Shown here: piece after piece, positions 22,798 through 31,414 of the stretch
Layout of the letters: the number at the start of each line of letters is the position of its first letter
Numbering within the stretch: the stretch's first letter is position 1
Source of the DNA: an uncultured bacterium
GTDB taxonomy: Bacteria; Actinomycetota; Coriobacteriia; Coriobacteriales; Coriobacteriaceae
Direction: 5' to 3'
DNA length: 64,000 nt
Assembly: GCA_905215505.1 (NCBI GenBank)
Contig: CAJMPU010000005.1
Span: forward strand, 60,096-124,095
Made by a program: the position numbers and the translations under genes
Notes under the pieces: model-generated
What the model was told of the DNA's origin: nothing
Database searches by the model: none
Seen by the model: the letters and a program-made list of their open reading frames with translations, nothing else

Positions 22798-24600
22798 TTA
22801 GGCCTTCTTGCGACGATAGATCACGTAGGCGCAGACACCGATGATGACGACGGCGCCAACGGCCATGGCGGCCATGTTGTTGCCCTCGGACTTCTCCTCG
22901 GTGACCTCTTCCTCTTCGGCCTCGGGCTCGGCCACGTCCTCATCGGAAAGGGCCTCGTCGGCGTAGGTGATGGACTCGACCAGGCAGTCGTTGTCAGCAT
23001 CGTAGTCACTCGGGACGAACTCCTCGGAGAAATCGCCCTCCTGGAGGTAGTCGCGCATCTCCTCGAGCATGGCCTTGCACTTAACATAGGTGTTCTTGGT
23101 TGCAGCCTTGCCGGCCTTGTTGGCCAGGGCGGTGCGGGCTTCGGTGCCTTCTTCGGCCTGCATGGCCTCGTCGACGGTCAGGTTCTGCTCGATGAGCTCC
23201 TTCTGCAGGGCGTCGAGATAGGCGCGGACGCCGGTGGCGCAGTGGTCGCGGTTCTCATAGGCGAGCGTGTTGATGTCCATGAGGACGTAGTTGATGGAGT
23301 TCTCGGGCTCCTCGTTGTTCACGACGTCTTCCTCTTCGCAGTGATCGAAGGAGACATCCTGATCGCTGAAGTAGGGGCTGACCTCGGTGAGCAGTGCGGA
23401 ATAGAGGGGGATAGCGACGGAGAACTCGGCGTTGGAGAGCATCTCCCACTGGATGGTCGCGATCTCGGGGTCCATGCCGTGACGGATCTGGAAGGTGTGG
23501 ATTTCGGTGTTGCGGTTGGAGCCGATGGCATACGCGCCGTCGGTGTTGGCGTTGAGGCCGGCGACATTCTCGCCGCGAGCGGCGAAGGAACGAATCATCT
23601 CAAAGGTGTTCCAGTCGGACTTGCCGGGCGTAAAGAACAGCGGCTGCATTTCGTGGACCAGGGCGCCGGTCGTCGCGCGAGCGTCTTCGCGCTCGTCCTT
23701 GACGATCTCGTAGTCGGTGCCCTCAGCAAGCGGAGCCATGAAGTAATCGCGGCCCTGGATATAGCGCGACCACTGGTGCATGCCGGCCTCGCCAATCTCC
23801 TCGCCGTAGGTCTTGGCGACGTCGAACTTGCCGTCGGTGTACTCGGCAAAGCCCTTCTCCTTAGGCATAGACTCGATGCCCTCGGAGTGGAGGCAGTTCT
23901 CGGTGTCGTCGAGGTCGACGTCATAGGTGAGGTTGCCGATGTTGGGGTTGAGCGAGGCGATATCGTCAGTGAGCCTCATGGCGATCCACTGATGGCCGGA
24001 AAGCGCTGCAAACAACCAGGTCTCGTTGTTGTCGGCAATGATGATCTGGTCGTTGGAGCAGACGCCCTGCTCGTCAATCAGGCTGCCGAGGAGCTCGACA
24101 CCCTCGCGGGCCGTGGCACTCTCGCCCAGAATGACGCTGGCGTAGTTGTATTCGCCAATGCCAGTCTCCTCGGTGATGGGGTCGGCCTCTTCGGCCTTCT
24201 CGTTATAGGAGGTGCTCAACGTGGCAGAGCAGGAGACACCCTTCTCGTTGATGCCTGCCTCGGAATATGCGTCGTAGCGATCTTCCCACTGCGAGGGGTT
24301 GTCGCGAACGAAGGTGTAGCGGTAGGTTGCGCCCTTGGACTTGTACTCAAAACCGGACTCGACCGAGGTGTACTCGTTGCCGTCCTTGTGTGCGGGCTCA
24401 ATGCCAAAGTGCTTGATGTAGCGCGGACCGAAGTCCTCGGAACGGCCGTAGTACGTGTTGCCGTCTGCCGTGAGCTTGCTGCCCATGTAGATCTGGGTGC
24501 AGGCGAGTGCCGAAGTCGGCATGGCCATGATAGCCGCTGCTCCAAACGCAAGGCCGCAGCCGAGCTTCTTGAGCGTGTTGACAGGATGAGTAAACCTCAT
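22798..24600 (-). CDS. C69 family dipeptidase, secreted and membrane-anchored
   Basis: 600 residues. Signal sequence ends at PTSALA, directly followed by CTQIYMG: in C69 (PepD-type) peptidases the Cys exposed by processing is the N-terminal nucleophile. Typical blocks follow, GNTYYGRSEDF, GVSCSATLS and ETWLFAALSGHQW. The C-terminus has a Glu-rich stretch, a membrane helix (NNMAAMAVGAVVIIGVCAYVIYRRKKA) and a basic tail, so the enzyme is displayed outside and tethered. The start at 24600 has GGAGG upstream; the longer frame to 24660 lacks one. Releases amino acids from extracellular dipeptides, fitting a peptide-using gut anaerobe. Confidence 0.87.
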   Translation of the reverse strand: MRFTHPVNTLKKLGCGLAFGAAAIMAMPTSALACTQIYMGSKLTADGNTYYGRSEDFGPRYIKHFGIEPAHKDGNEYTSVESGFEYKSKGATYRYTFVRDNPSQWEDRYDAYSEAGINEKGVSCSATLSTSYNEKAEEADPITEETGIGEYNYASVILGESATAREGVELLGSLIDEQGVCSNDQIIIADNNETWLFAALSGHQWIAMRLTDDIASLNPNIGNLTYDVDLDDTENCLHSEGIESMPKEKGFAEYTDGKFDVAKTYGEEIGEAGMHQWSRYIQGRDYFMAPLAEGTDYEIVKDEREDARATTGALVHEMQPLFFTPGKSDWNTFEMIRSFAARGENVAGLNANTDGAYAIGSNRNTEIHTFQIRHGMDPEIATIQWEMLSNAEFSVAIPLYSALLTEVSPYFSDQDVSFDHCEEEDVVNNEEPENSINYVLMDINTLAYENRDHCATGVRAYLDALQKELIEQNLTVDEAMQAEEGTEARTALANKAGKAATKNTYVKCKAMLEEMRDYLQEGDFSEEFVPSDYDADNDCLVESITYADEALSDEDVAEPEAEEEEVTEEKSEGNNMAAMAVGAVVIIGVCAYVIYRRKKA

Positions 24601-24834
24601 AATCCCTCCCAACTGTTGAAACCCCGCGAAACCGTACGGAGTTTCAGCTAATAAATACATCTACTAGCCTAAAGGAAGTGTAAAGAGTATTCACTCGACA
24701 ACAGCCTTTGCTCGATGAGCGTGAAGAAATATACGATGAACGGATAATAATACTCATTTTATGGCTTTAGTTAAATAAAGGCACCCTGCATTTACTGTAG
24801 CTGAATAAAGCATTAGACGGCGGTCAAAAAGAAA

Positions 24835-24875
24835 ACTCTCCCGCTGTTTAGGATTTGCATAAACAGCGGGAGAGT
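24835..24875 (-). terminator. Terminator after the lipid kinase - small protein pair
   Basis: A 16-bp stem ACTCTCCCGCTGTTTA / TAAACAGCGGGAGAGT with a 9-base loop, then TTTTCTTTTTG on the minus strand. The rest of 24601-24908 is AT-rich and probably holds the dipeptidase promoter; I see no gene there. Confidence 0.85.
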
Positions 24876-24908
24876 CGATAACTGGATGAATATCATACCA
24901 ATGTGGAT

Positions 24909-25001
24909 TTACTTCTTTCGGCGGTGAATCACGTTGATGGCGTAACCGACGAGCATGGCCAAGACGATGACAATAAAGCCGATCAGGGGATTGTCGTTCA
25001 T
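24909..25001 (-). CDS. 30-residue single-pass membrane protein
   Basis: MNDNPLIGFIVIVLAMLVGY then AINVIHRRKK: a short acidic/polar start, one membrane helix (about 6-24) and a basic cytoplasmic tail. GGAGG lies six bases before the ATG, and it begins nine bases after the lipid kinase stop, ahead of a strong terminator. The ribosome site, composition and operon position support a real small protein. It may tether or regulate the lipid kinase (inference). Confidence 0.7.
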   Translation of the reverse strand: MNDNPLIGFIVIVLAMLVGYAINVIHRRKK

Positions 25002-25010
25002 AGGGTCCTC

Positions 25011-25928
25011 CTATTTTCCGAGCGGGGAGAATTCGTCGACGATGAGGTCGAGGCATTGCGGAAGCGCGCGGGCTCCAAAGACGCCCGAATTGCTGGAGAT
25101 AATCTCGCCATCGAACTGCATGCCCAGTGACGGGGTGCAGGTGATCTTGGCTTCCTTGGTCTGGATGATCTTGAACTGTGGGCGCCCGAGTACCTTGCCG
25201 GCGGGGTCAAGCGCAGCGGTGATCACGGTAGGCAGCAGCTGCACGGTGCGCACGGGTTCGATGACCGCAATGTCGACCATGCCGTCGTTCATGCGGCAGT
25301 TGGGGAACAGGTTGATGTCGTTTTGGATGACCGAGGTGTTGCCGGCCATGCAGCAGATGCCATCGAGCTCCTCGACAATGCCGTCATGCTCGATGGTAAA
25401 GTGCGCCACCGTGGGGTTGGGCGTGGCGAGCGCGGAGAGGAAGTAGGCGATCTCGCCGATGTCGTTTTTGGTAGGGGCGGCCTTCATCATGATCTCGGCG
25501 TCGAAGCCCGAGCCGGCGATGATGATGAAGCCGTGGCGCTTTTCGTTGCCGTTCTCGTCGAGCCAAAAGAGCTCGCCCATGTCCACTTTGACCGTGCGAC
25601 CGGCACGGCAGGCCTTGGCAAGTGCCGCTGCCTCGGGGGCATTACCGATGTTGTTAAAGAACAGGCAGGCTGTGCCGGAGGGGAAGACGAGCGTGGGGAC
25701 GCCGCATCCGCGCATTTGGTCGAGTACGTTGGAGACGGTGCCGTCGCCGCCCGAAATCACCACGCGATCAAACTCGCGCACGTCTGCCACGGCGTCTTCG
25801 GGTTCCATGCCATCGCCGATAAAACGCATCACTACCTCGTCGCCGCCCTGCGCGAGGGCGTGCGTGAATGCGTAGATTTCATCTGAGCTGGGGCCCGATG
25901 CCGGGTTGTGGATGATAAGGCAGCGCAT
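25011..25928 (-). CDS. Diacylglycerol kinase family lipid kinase
   Basis: 305 residues of the DagK catalytic family (YegS/DgkB type). Visible: RCLIIHNPASG at the N-terminus, the nucleotide motif VVISGGDGTVSNVLDQM, FPSGTACLFFNNIGNAPEA, and the C-terminal beta-sandwich with MQFDGEIISSN. Such enzymes phosphorylate diacylglycerol or related lipids at the inner membrane face. Probably a two-gene operon with the small membrane protein that follows. Substrate not determinable from sequence. Confidence 0.85.
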   Translation of the reverse strand: MRCLIIHNPASGPSSDEIYAFTHALAQGGDEVVMRFIGDGMEPEDAVADVREFDRVVISGGDGTVSNVLDQMRGCGVPTLVFPSGTACLFFNNIGNAPEAAALAKACRAGRTVKVDMGELFWLDENGNEKRHGFIIIAGSGFDAEIMMKAAPTKNDIGEIAYFLSALATPNPTVAHFTIEHDGIVEELDGICCMAGNTSVIQNDINLFPNCRMNDGMVDIAVIEPVRTVQLLPTVITAALDPAGKVLGRPQFKIIQTKEAKITCTPSLGMQFDGEIISSNSGVFGARALPQCLDLIVDEFSPLGK

Positions 25929-26026
25929 ACTTACGTTCCCGTTCTGTGACTAACCGAGTATAGTTGTAAGGCAATGCCGATATCCTACCCGTGTTTTTCG
26001 GGCCTAACCTTATTCGATGGGTTGAT

Positions 26027-27160
26027 ATGTACATTTCCACACATCAGGCTCTACTCGACTTTTGTCAGCGCGCCCGTGAGTTTGACGCGATTGCCGTCGA
26101 TACCGAGTTTTTGCGCGAGCGCACGTTCCATCCGCGCCTGTGCCTGGTCCAGATTGCCACTCCTGCCGAGAGCGTCGCGGTTGATCCGCTGGTGATCGAC
26201 GACCTGTCTCCCTTGGCCGAACTCATGGCCGACGAGAGCGTGACCAAGGTGTTCCATGCTTGCTCGCAGGACATGGAAGTTATGCTTCATACCGTAGGCG
26301 TGTTGCCGCGTCCGATTTTTGACACGCAGGTGGCCGCCGCCTTTTTAGGCGAGCGCCAGCAGATTTCCTACGGCGCGCTCGTGCAGACGTTTTGCGGCGT
26401 CTCGCTGCCCAAGACTGAGTCGCTGACCGACTGGTCGCGTCGCCCGCTGACCGATAAGCAGATTGAGTACGCGATCGATGACGTCAAGTACCTGATCGTC
26501 GCCTATACCGAGATGATGAGCCGTCTGCGCGAGCTGGGCCGCGTGGACTGGGTACTCGACGAGTTGCGCCCGCTGGCTGACGAGTCGCACTATCGCGCCG
26601 ATCGCCACGAGGCGTTCCGCAAGGTCAAGCGCATCAATTCGTGCAGCCGTCACCAGCTGGGTATCGCGCGCGAGCTCGCCGCCTGGCGCGAGGACCGCGC
26701 CGAGCGCCGTAACATCCCGCGCAAGTGGGTCATGTCCGACGACACGCTGCTTGCGCTCGTTAAGCGCAATCCCGTCCGCGTTGAGGAGTTCCGTAGCATT
26801 CGCGGTACCGACCAGCTGGGGGAGCGCGACGTGGACGGTGCGCTCATGGCCATCAAGCGCGGCGCGAGCTGCCCGCACGATCGCCTGCCGCTCATGGTGC
26901 GCGGACACCGTCAGATCTCGCCGGAGCTGGAGAGCGTGACGGACCTGATGTATGCGCTCATCCGCCTGGTTGCCGAGCGCTCGGGGGTGGCGACCTCGGT
27001 CATTGCCTCGCGCGATGACCTGGCCGATTACATCGAGCATCCTGAGCAAAGCCCCCTGCGCGAAGGCTGGCGTTTTGAGCTTGTGGGTTCGCGCCTGGAC
27101 GATCTGCTTTCCGGCAATATGGGGCTCACCGTGAAGGACGGAAAGATTGAGTTGTTATAG
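26027..27160 (+). CDS. rnd: Ribonuclease D
   Basis: 3'-5' exoribonuclease for tRNA and other small RNA ends. 377 residues: DEDD exonuclease motifs DTEFLRERTFHPRLCLVQIA, FHACSQDME and YAIDDVKYL are all present, followed by the HRDC domain region (about 210-290; ELAAWREDRAERRNIPRKWVMSDDTLLALVKR). The ATG at 26027 is chosen because the family begins shortly before the first exonuclease strand; the ribosome site is weak. A structured intergenic element begins eight bases after the stop codon. Confidence 0.9.
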   Translation: MYISTHQALLDFCQRAREFDAIAVDTEFLRERTFHPRLCLVQIATPAESVAVDPLVIDDLSPLAELMADESVTKVFHACSQDMEVMLHTVGVLPRPIFDTQVAAAFLGERQQISYGALVQTFCGVSLPKTESLTDWSRRPLTDKQIEYAIDDVKYLIVAYTEMMSRLRELGRVDWVLDELRPLADESHYRADRHEAFRKVKRINSCSRHQLGIARELAAWREDRAERRNIPRKWVMSDDTLLALVKRNPVRVEEFRSIRGTDQLGERDVDGALMAIKRGASCPHDRLPLMVRGHRQISPELESVTDLMYALIRLVAERSGVATSVIASRDDLADYIEHPEQSPLREGWRFELVGSRLDDLLSGNMGLTVKDGKIELL

Positions 27161-27167
27161 GTATATA

Positions 27168-27316
27168 GTTACGCGGTTTTACCAAACCGCGTAACAGCTC
27201 GACGCTGCAAACGGCCGAGAGCGGCAATCTGACGTTCAATCGTCGCTCGCGTACCAAAGTACGCGTCGCTTCTCTTTCACGTCACCTTGCTCGCTCTCGG
27301 CCGTTTTCGCTGACAT
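27168..27316 (+). repeat. Structured intergenic element, copy 2
   Basis: P1 GTTACGCGG-TTTTACCAAA-CCGCGTAAC; CGACGCTGCAA; P2 ACGGCCGAGAGCG with CGCTCTCGGCCGT (13 bp, perfect); internal TGACGT / ACGTCA; P3 CGCGTAC-CAAA-GTACGCG. P2 and P3 differ from copies 1 and 3 on both strands at once. Same orientation as the upstream rnd gene. Confidence 0.85.
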
Positions 27317-27398
27317 TGCCAAAACATCGATGTTGATTTGCCTGCTGGGCGAGTGGGTAGAATGCCTCCAACGTGTAACTCGATTTGGAGGAATTCGC

Positions 27399-28103
27399 AT
27401 GCCTTATTACTATGGATATGGCTTTGGTATCGACCCGCTGTACCTGCTGGTTGTGCTTGTCTGCACGGTGCTTGGCCTTGCCGCGCAGAGCTATATCAAC
27501 TCGACGTACAAGACGTGGTCCAAGGTTCGCTCGGACGGCGACACGGGTGCCACGGTCGCTCGCCGCATGCTCGACGCCAACGGTTGCAACGCCGTGGGTA
27601 TCAAGGGCGTCGCCGGTGAGCTCACCGACCATTACAACCCGCAGGACAATAACCTGTATCTGTCGGATTCCAACCGTTCGGGCGGCTCGGTCGCAAGCGT
27701 TGCTGTCGCTTGTCACGAGGCAGGCCATGCCGCGCAGCGTCAAAGCGGCTATGCCATGATGAAGGTACGCACCGCCCTCGTGCCGGTCGTCAACTTTACC
27801 CAGAACACTTGGACCATCGTGCTGCTCATGGGCCTGTTTATGAACATCGCGGGACTCACGACCCTCGCACTGATCTTCTTCTCGTTTAGCGTGCTGTTCC
27901 AACTGGTTACGCTACCGGTCGAGATTGATGCTAGTCGGCGCGCCGTGGCGTATATTGAGCAGTCGGGTATGAGCTCCCAGCAGGTCAACGGTGCCAAGAA
28001 GGTGCTGACGGCCGCCGCGCTTACCTATGTGGCTGCGGCGCTCACCTCGATTATTCAGCTGCTCTATCTTATGGCTCGATACAACAGAAACTCCAACCGA
28101 TAA
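27399..28103 (+). CDS. YugP-type neutral zinc metallopeptidase
   Basis: 234-residue membrane protein. A membrane helix near the N-terminus (LYLLVVLVCTVLGLAAQSYI), the zinc site HEAGH in AVACHEAGHAAQ, and further helices at about 125-170 and 205-228 match the DUF/PF04298 family. Residue order ARRMLDANG, GVAGELTDHYNPQDNNLYLS is diagnostic. GGAGG lies seven bases before ATG 27399. Substrates unknown; thought to act at the membrane. Confidence 0.87.
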   Translation: MPYYYGYGFGIDPLYLLVVLVCTVLGLAAQSYINSTYKTWSKVRSDGDTGATVARRMLDANGCNAVGIKGVAGELTDHYNPQDNNLYLSDSNRSGGSVASVAVACHEAGHAAQRQSGYAMMKVRTALVPVVNFTQNTWTIVLLMGLFMNIAGLTTLALIFFSFSVLFQLVTLPVEIDASRRAVAYIEQSGMSSQQVNGAKKVLTAAALTYVAAALTSIIQLLYLMARYNRNSNR

Positions 28104-28218
28104 CAAATTGGGTCGCTGGGCGCCGCGGGGATTCGTGTCCTCGCGGCGCTGTACTATGTGTTGGACTTGAATTTGCGCAGGGCCGAAGCCCTTGTGCACG
28201 ATGACGAAAGGAGGCTGC

Positions 28219-29670
28219 GTGGCAGGCTGGAATCTAACCGGCAATGCCGTTTCCGCCGAGTTCGACGGTTCGGACGAGCAAGAGCGCAAAGAGCTCAGCG
28301 TGAGCCAGGCGGTAGAGATCGCCGCCGGTGCGCTCGATGCCATTCCGCAGCTGAGTGTCCTGGGCGAGGTCACGGGTTTCCGTGGTCCCAATGCCCGAAG
28401 CGGCCACTGCTACTTCCAGATTAAAGACGACTCGGCCGCCGTCGACTGCATCATCTGGAAGGGCGCCTATCTCAAGCGTACCTTCGATCTGCGTGACGGC
28501 ATGCAGGTGAGCTTTAAGGGCAGCTTCAATCTCTATAAGGCCACGGGCCGCATGAGCTTTGTCGCTCGCTCGTTTTCGCTGGCGGGGGAGGGTCTGCTGC
28601 GTCAACAAGTGGCGCAACTGGCCGAAAAGCTACGCCGCGAGGGCCTGATGGACGAGGCGCGCAAGCGCCGCATCCCGGCGTTCTGCTCGCGCGCGGCGGT
28701 CGTCACCTCGCTTTCGGGTGCCGTAATCGACGACGTCAAGCGTACATTGCGTCGTCGCAACCCGCTCGTCGAGCTCGTTTGCGTGGGCGCCAAGGTTCAA
28801 GGCGAGGGTGCGCCGGCCGAGCTCATTGAGGGCTTGCGCCGCGCCGCTTCCATTACGCCGGCGCCCGACTGTATTTTGCTGGTGCGCGGCGGCGGTTCCT
28901 TTGAGGACCTCATGACCTTTAATGACGAGGAGCTTGCCCGCGCGGTGGCGGCTTGTCCTGTGCCCGTGGTGACCGGCATTGGCCATGAGCCCGATACCTC
29001 GATTTGCGACATGGTGAGCGACCGACGCGCCTCCACGCCCACGGCGGCGGCAGAATCGGTGGCGCCGGCTATGACGGAGTTGGCCGATGTGCTCGAGGCG
29101 CGCCATCAGCGTCTGGGTGCCGCGATGGCATCGATGATTGGGTCGGCCCAGGTCGACCTGGAGATGCTCGATCAGCGCGGTCGCCGTGCCTGGGATACCT
29201 ATACGGCTCGCTTGGGTGATGCGCTCGATGCCGCTGCGTGTCGCCCGTGCCTCAACGACCCCACATTTATGGTTGAGCGTCGCGAATCGGAGCTTGCGCT
29301 GACTGCCGATCGCCTGTCGGGCGCCATAGTACGCTCGGTCGGGACATTCCGCTCCAACTTTGAGCGCTTGCCCGAGTGTCTGATTACAAGCACCTCGGGG
29401 CTCGAGGGTAAGCGCCATGCGCTCACGCTTGCGAGTTCCCGCCTAGAGCATCAGGGGCGCACGATGCTCAGCAAGCCAGCGTCCGACCTGGGCCGTGCGG
29501 CGGCTTCGCTCGATGCCCTGTCGCCGCTTAAGGTACTTGCCCGCGGTTACTCCATCGCGTACAGCGATGATGGGGTTGCTACGAGCGCCAAGACCTTTAA
29601 GCCCGGCGACGCCATCCGCGTGCGCATGGCAGACGGCAACGTGGCAGCAACCGTCAACGCGGTCGAGTAG
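28219..29670 (+). CDS. xseA: Exodeoxyribonuclease VII large subunit
   Basis: Catalytic subunit of exonuclease VII, which degrades single-stranded DNA. 483 residues: N-terminal OB-fold (LSVLGEVTGFRGPNARSGHCYFQIKDDSAAVDCIIWKG), catalytic domain with VRGGGSFEDLMTFNDEELARAV and TGIGHEPDTSICDMVSDRRASTPTAAAE, then a long helical region and the RGYSIAYSDDG tail. Start taken at GTG 28219, just after AAAGGAGG; ATG 28201 is possible. Followed after 42 bases by xseB. Confidence 0.93.
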   Translation: MAGWNLTGNAVSAEFDGSDEQERKELSVSQAVEIAAGALDAIPQLSVLGEVTGFRGPNARSGHCYFQIKDDSAAVDCIIWKGAYLKRTFDLRDGMQVSFKGSFNLYKATGRMSFVARSFSLAGEGLLRQQVAQLAEKLRREGLMDEARKRRIPAFCSRAAVVTSLSGAVIDDVKRTLRRRNPLVELVCVGAKVQGEGAPAELIEGLRRAASITPAPDCILLVRGGGSFEDLMTFNDEELARAVAACPVPVVTGIGHEPDTSICDMVSDRRASTPTAAAESVAPAMTELADVLEARHQRLGAAMASMIGSAQVDLEMLDQRGRRAWDTYTARLGDALDAAACRPCLNDPTFMVERRESELALTADRLSGAIVRSVGTFRSNFERLPECLITSTSGLEGKRHALTLASSRLEHQGRTMLSKPASDLGRAAASLDALSPLKVLARGYSIAYSDDGVATSAKTFKPGDAIRVRMADGNVAATVNAVE

Positions 29671-29712
29671 ACCGCGTTTCACAGTGATAGACCCTTAGGA
29701 AAGGAAACAGAT

Positions 29713-29979
29713 ATGGCAGAGAAGACCCCGGTCGAACAGCTTACGTACAAGCAGGCCTCGCAGGAGCTGGAGCTCATCATCCGCAGCCTGGAGTCGGGCG
29801 ATATGGAGCTCGAGGAGTCACTCGAGAGCTACACCCGCGGCGTCGAGCTCCTCAAGAGCCTGCGCACCCGCTTGTCCGATGCCGAGCAGAAGGTCTCGGT
29901 GCTCCTTAAGGACGTCGACGGCAACGACGTGCTCGCCGACGGCGAAGCCGCCAACACCGACGACAGCCTCTCGTTCTAA
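29713..29979 (+). CDS. xseB: Exodeoxyribonuclease VII small subunit
   Basis: 88 residues, TYKQASQELELIIRSLESGDMELEESLESYTRGVELLKSL, the canonical two-helix XseB core, with an acidic C-terminal tail. AGGAAAGG upstream. Partner of XseA; the two genes are adjacent and co-oriented. Confidence 0.93.
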   Translation: MAEKTPVEQLTYKQASQELELIIRSLESGDMELEESLESYTRGVELLKSLRTRLSDAEQKVSVLLKDVDGNDVLADGEAANTDDSLSF

Positions 29980-30028
29980 CCATCTCGACCAAATATAATT
30001 ACCTTGGTCTGTAAGAAAGGAACCAGCT

Positions 30029-30364
30029 ATGTGCGATTGCATCTTCTGTAAAATTGCCAACCACGAGATCCCCTCGACCGTTGTCTATGAGGACGACCAG
30101 GTCATCGCCTTCGACGACCTCAACCCGCAGGCGCCGGTCCACACGCTCGTGATCCCCAAGAAGCACTACAGCGACATCGCCGACAACGTGCCTGCCGAGA
30201 CCATGGGCGCCATGGCTCACGCCATCCAGGAGGTCGCCAAGGCCAAGGGACTGGAGGACGGTTTCCGCGTCATTTCCAACAAGGGTGTCAACGCCGGCCA
30301 GACCGTCATGCACTTCCACATGCACGTCCTCGGCGGCAAAAACCTGGGCGAGAACCTCATCTGA
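30029..30364 (+). CDS. HIT family nucleotide-binding protein
   Basis: 111 residues, CIFCKIANHEIPSTVVYEDDQVIAFDDLNPQAPVHTLVIPKKH, and the histidine triad HFHMHVLGG near the C-terminus. HINT-type purine nucleoside phosphoramidase. AAAGGA before the ATG. It may share a transcript with xseAB (49-base gap). Confidence 0.92.
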   Translation: MCDCIFCKIANHEIPSTVVYEDDQVIAFDDLNPQAPVHTLVIPKKHYSDIADNVPAETMGAMAHAIQEVAKAKGLEDGFRVISNKGVNAGQTVMHFHMHVLGGKNLGENLI

Positions 30365-30405
30365 GGGCGCTTGGCCCGTCGACTTGGCTGCCTTTGGAGT
30401 AATCT

Positions 30406-31295
30406 ATGCAGCTTTCTCAACTCGAATACCTTCAAGCGGTAGCGAACTATGGCGGCGTGCGCAAAGCAGCTCGCGCCGTTCATGTGAGTCCGCAGGCCGT
30501 TTCGTCGGCAATCAAAAAGTTGGAATCTGAGTATCAGATTGTTTTGCTCGACCGATCGGCGGGGGAGGCTGTTTTGTCTCCGGCGGGCAGAGAGCTCGCA
30601 CGTCGCGCACGTATGATCCTGGCACAAGTCGACGATCTCAAAAAGTACGTTCAATCGAGGGGCGGCGGCGTTTCGCCCGATGGCCACTTTCGTCTTTACG
30701 CCCCCTGCCTTCATGGGCGGGGCGCCTTTTTGCCGAAAGCTGGTATGACTCGTTTGAACGCTCGCACCCTCAGATTCACCTTGATGTGTGGCATCAGCCA
30801 ACGGCTACATGCTTTGAATCACTTGTGCTTGGCATTTCGGATGCGGCTATCTCATTCGAGGAACCACGGGACAGCGTCCTTTCTTCAAAATATTTGGGTG
30901 AAAAGGAGCTCAAGGTTCTTTCATGCCCAGCGGGTCATCAATCTGTGGGCGCCATGACCATTCGCGAGTTACTGGGCGGCAGGCTCGCTGTTCCCATTAA
31001 TTTGTCACCCTGTCTCAATGCAATCAATCAATGTCCCGAAGCCCAGCTCGTCAATTTTCGCTTCCGTGATGTTGAATACGGAAACAGGGCGCAGACTGAG
31101 TTTCTTCAAGCCGGGGGATTGATATTGAGTTTTTCTGGCTCTTCTCTCGCATCAGATGTATTGGAAGTGAGCGAGTGCTCCATTGAAGGTTCGCGTGATG
31201 TAACCTTGCCTATCTACTTTTGCTATCGGCAAAATTCCTGGACTGATCGACACCAGACGGTTTTTCTGCACCTATTGCGTCATCTTGCTTCGTGA
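30406..31295 (+). pseudogene. LysR-type regulator interrupted by a frameshift in a C-run
   Basis: The first frame encodes a normal LysR start: LSQLEYLQAVANYGGVRKAARAVHVSPQAVSSAIKKLESEYQIVLLDRS. After about residue 99 the frame is lost at a run of five C (30701-30705). Reading one base back, the sequence continues as PSWAGRLFAESWYDSFERSHPQIHLDVWHQPTATCFESLVLG through to a stop at 31293-31295, a coherent substrate-binding domain of about 200 residues. A sixth C would restore a protein of about 296 residues. It is a pseudogene, a slippage-switched gene or a sequencing error. Base composition here is more AT-rich than the flanks, as is the MFS gene that follows. Confidence 0.8.
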
Positions 31296-31414
31296 GATTA
31301 ATTGGCTTCGAGGCATCAAGTGATTATTGACGCCTTGTAACACATAGCTGACAGCTTTGCCCTCATGCTTTTCCAAGATTCCGATTTAGATTGCTGACTC
31401 TTGGAGGGCGGAGC

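Noticed and set aside
22789..24651. 620-codon open frame on the plus strand opposite the C69 dipeptidase
   Set aside because: It mirrors the dipeptidase codons; composition (Val/Gly/Leu/Asp rich) is typical of an antisense frame in GC-rich DNA, with no ribosome site and no family resemblance.
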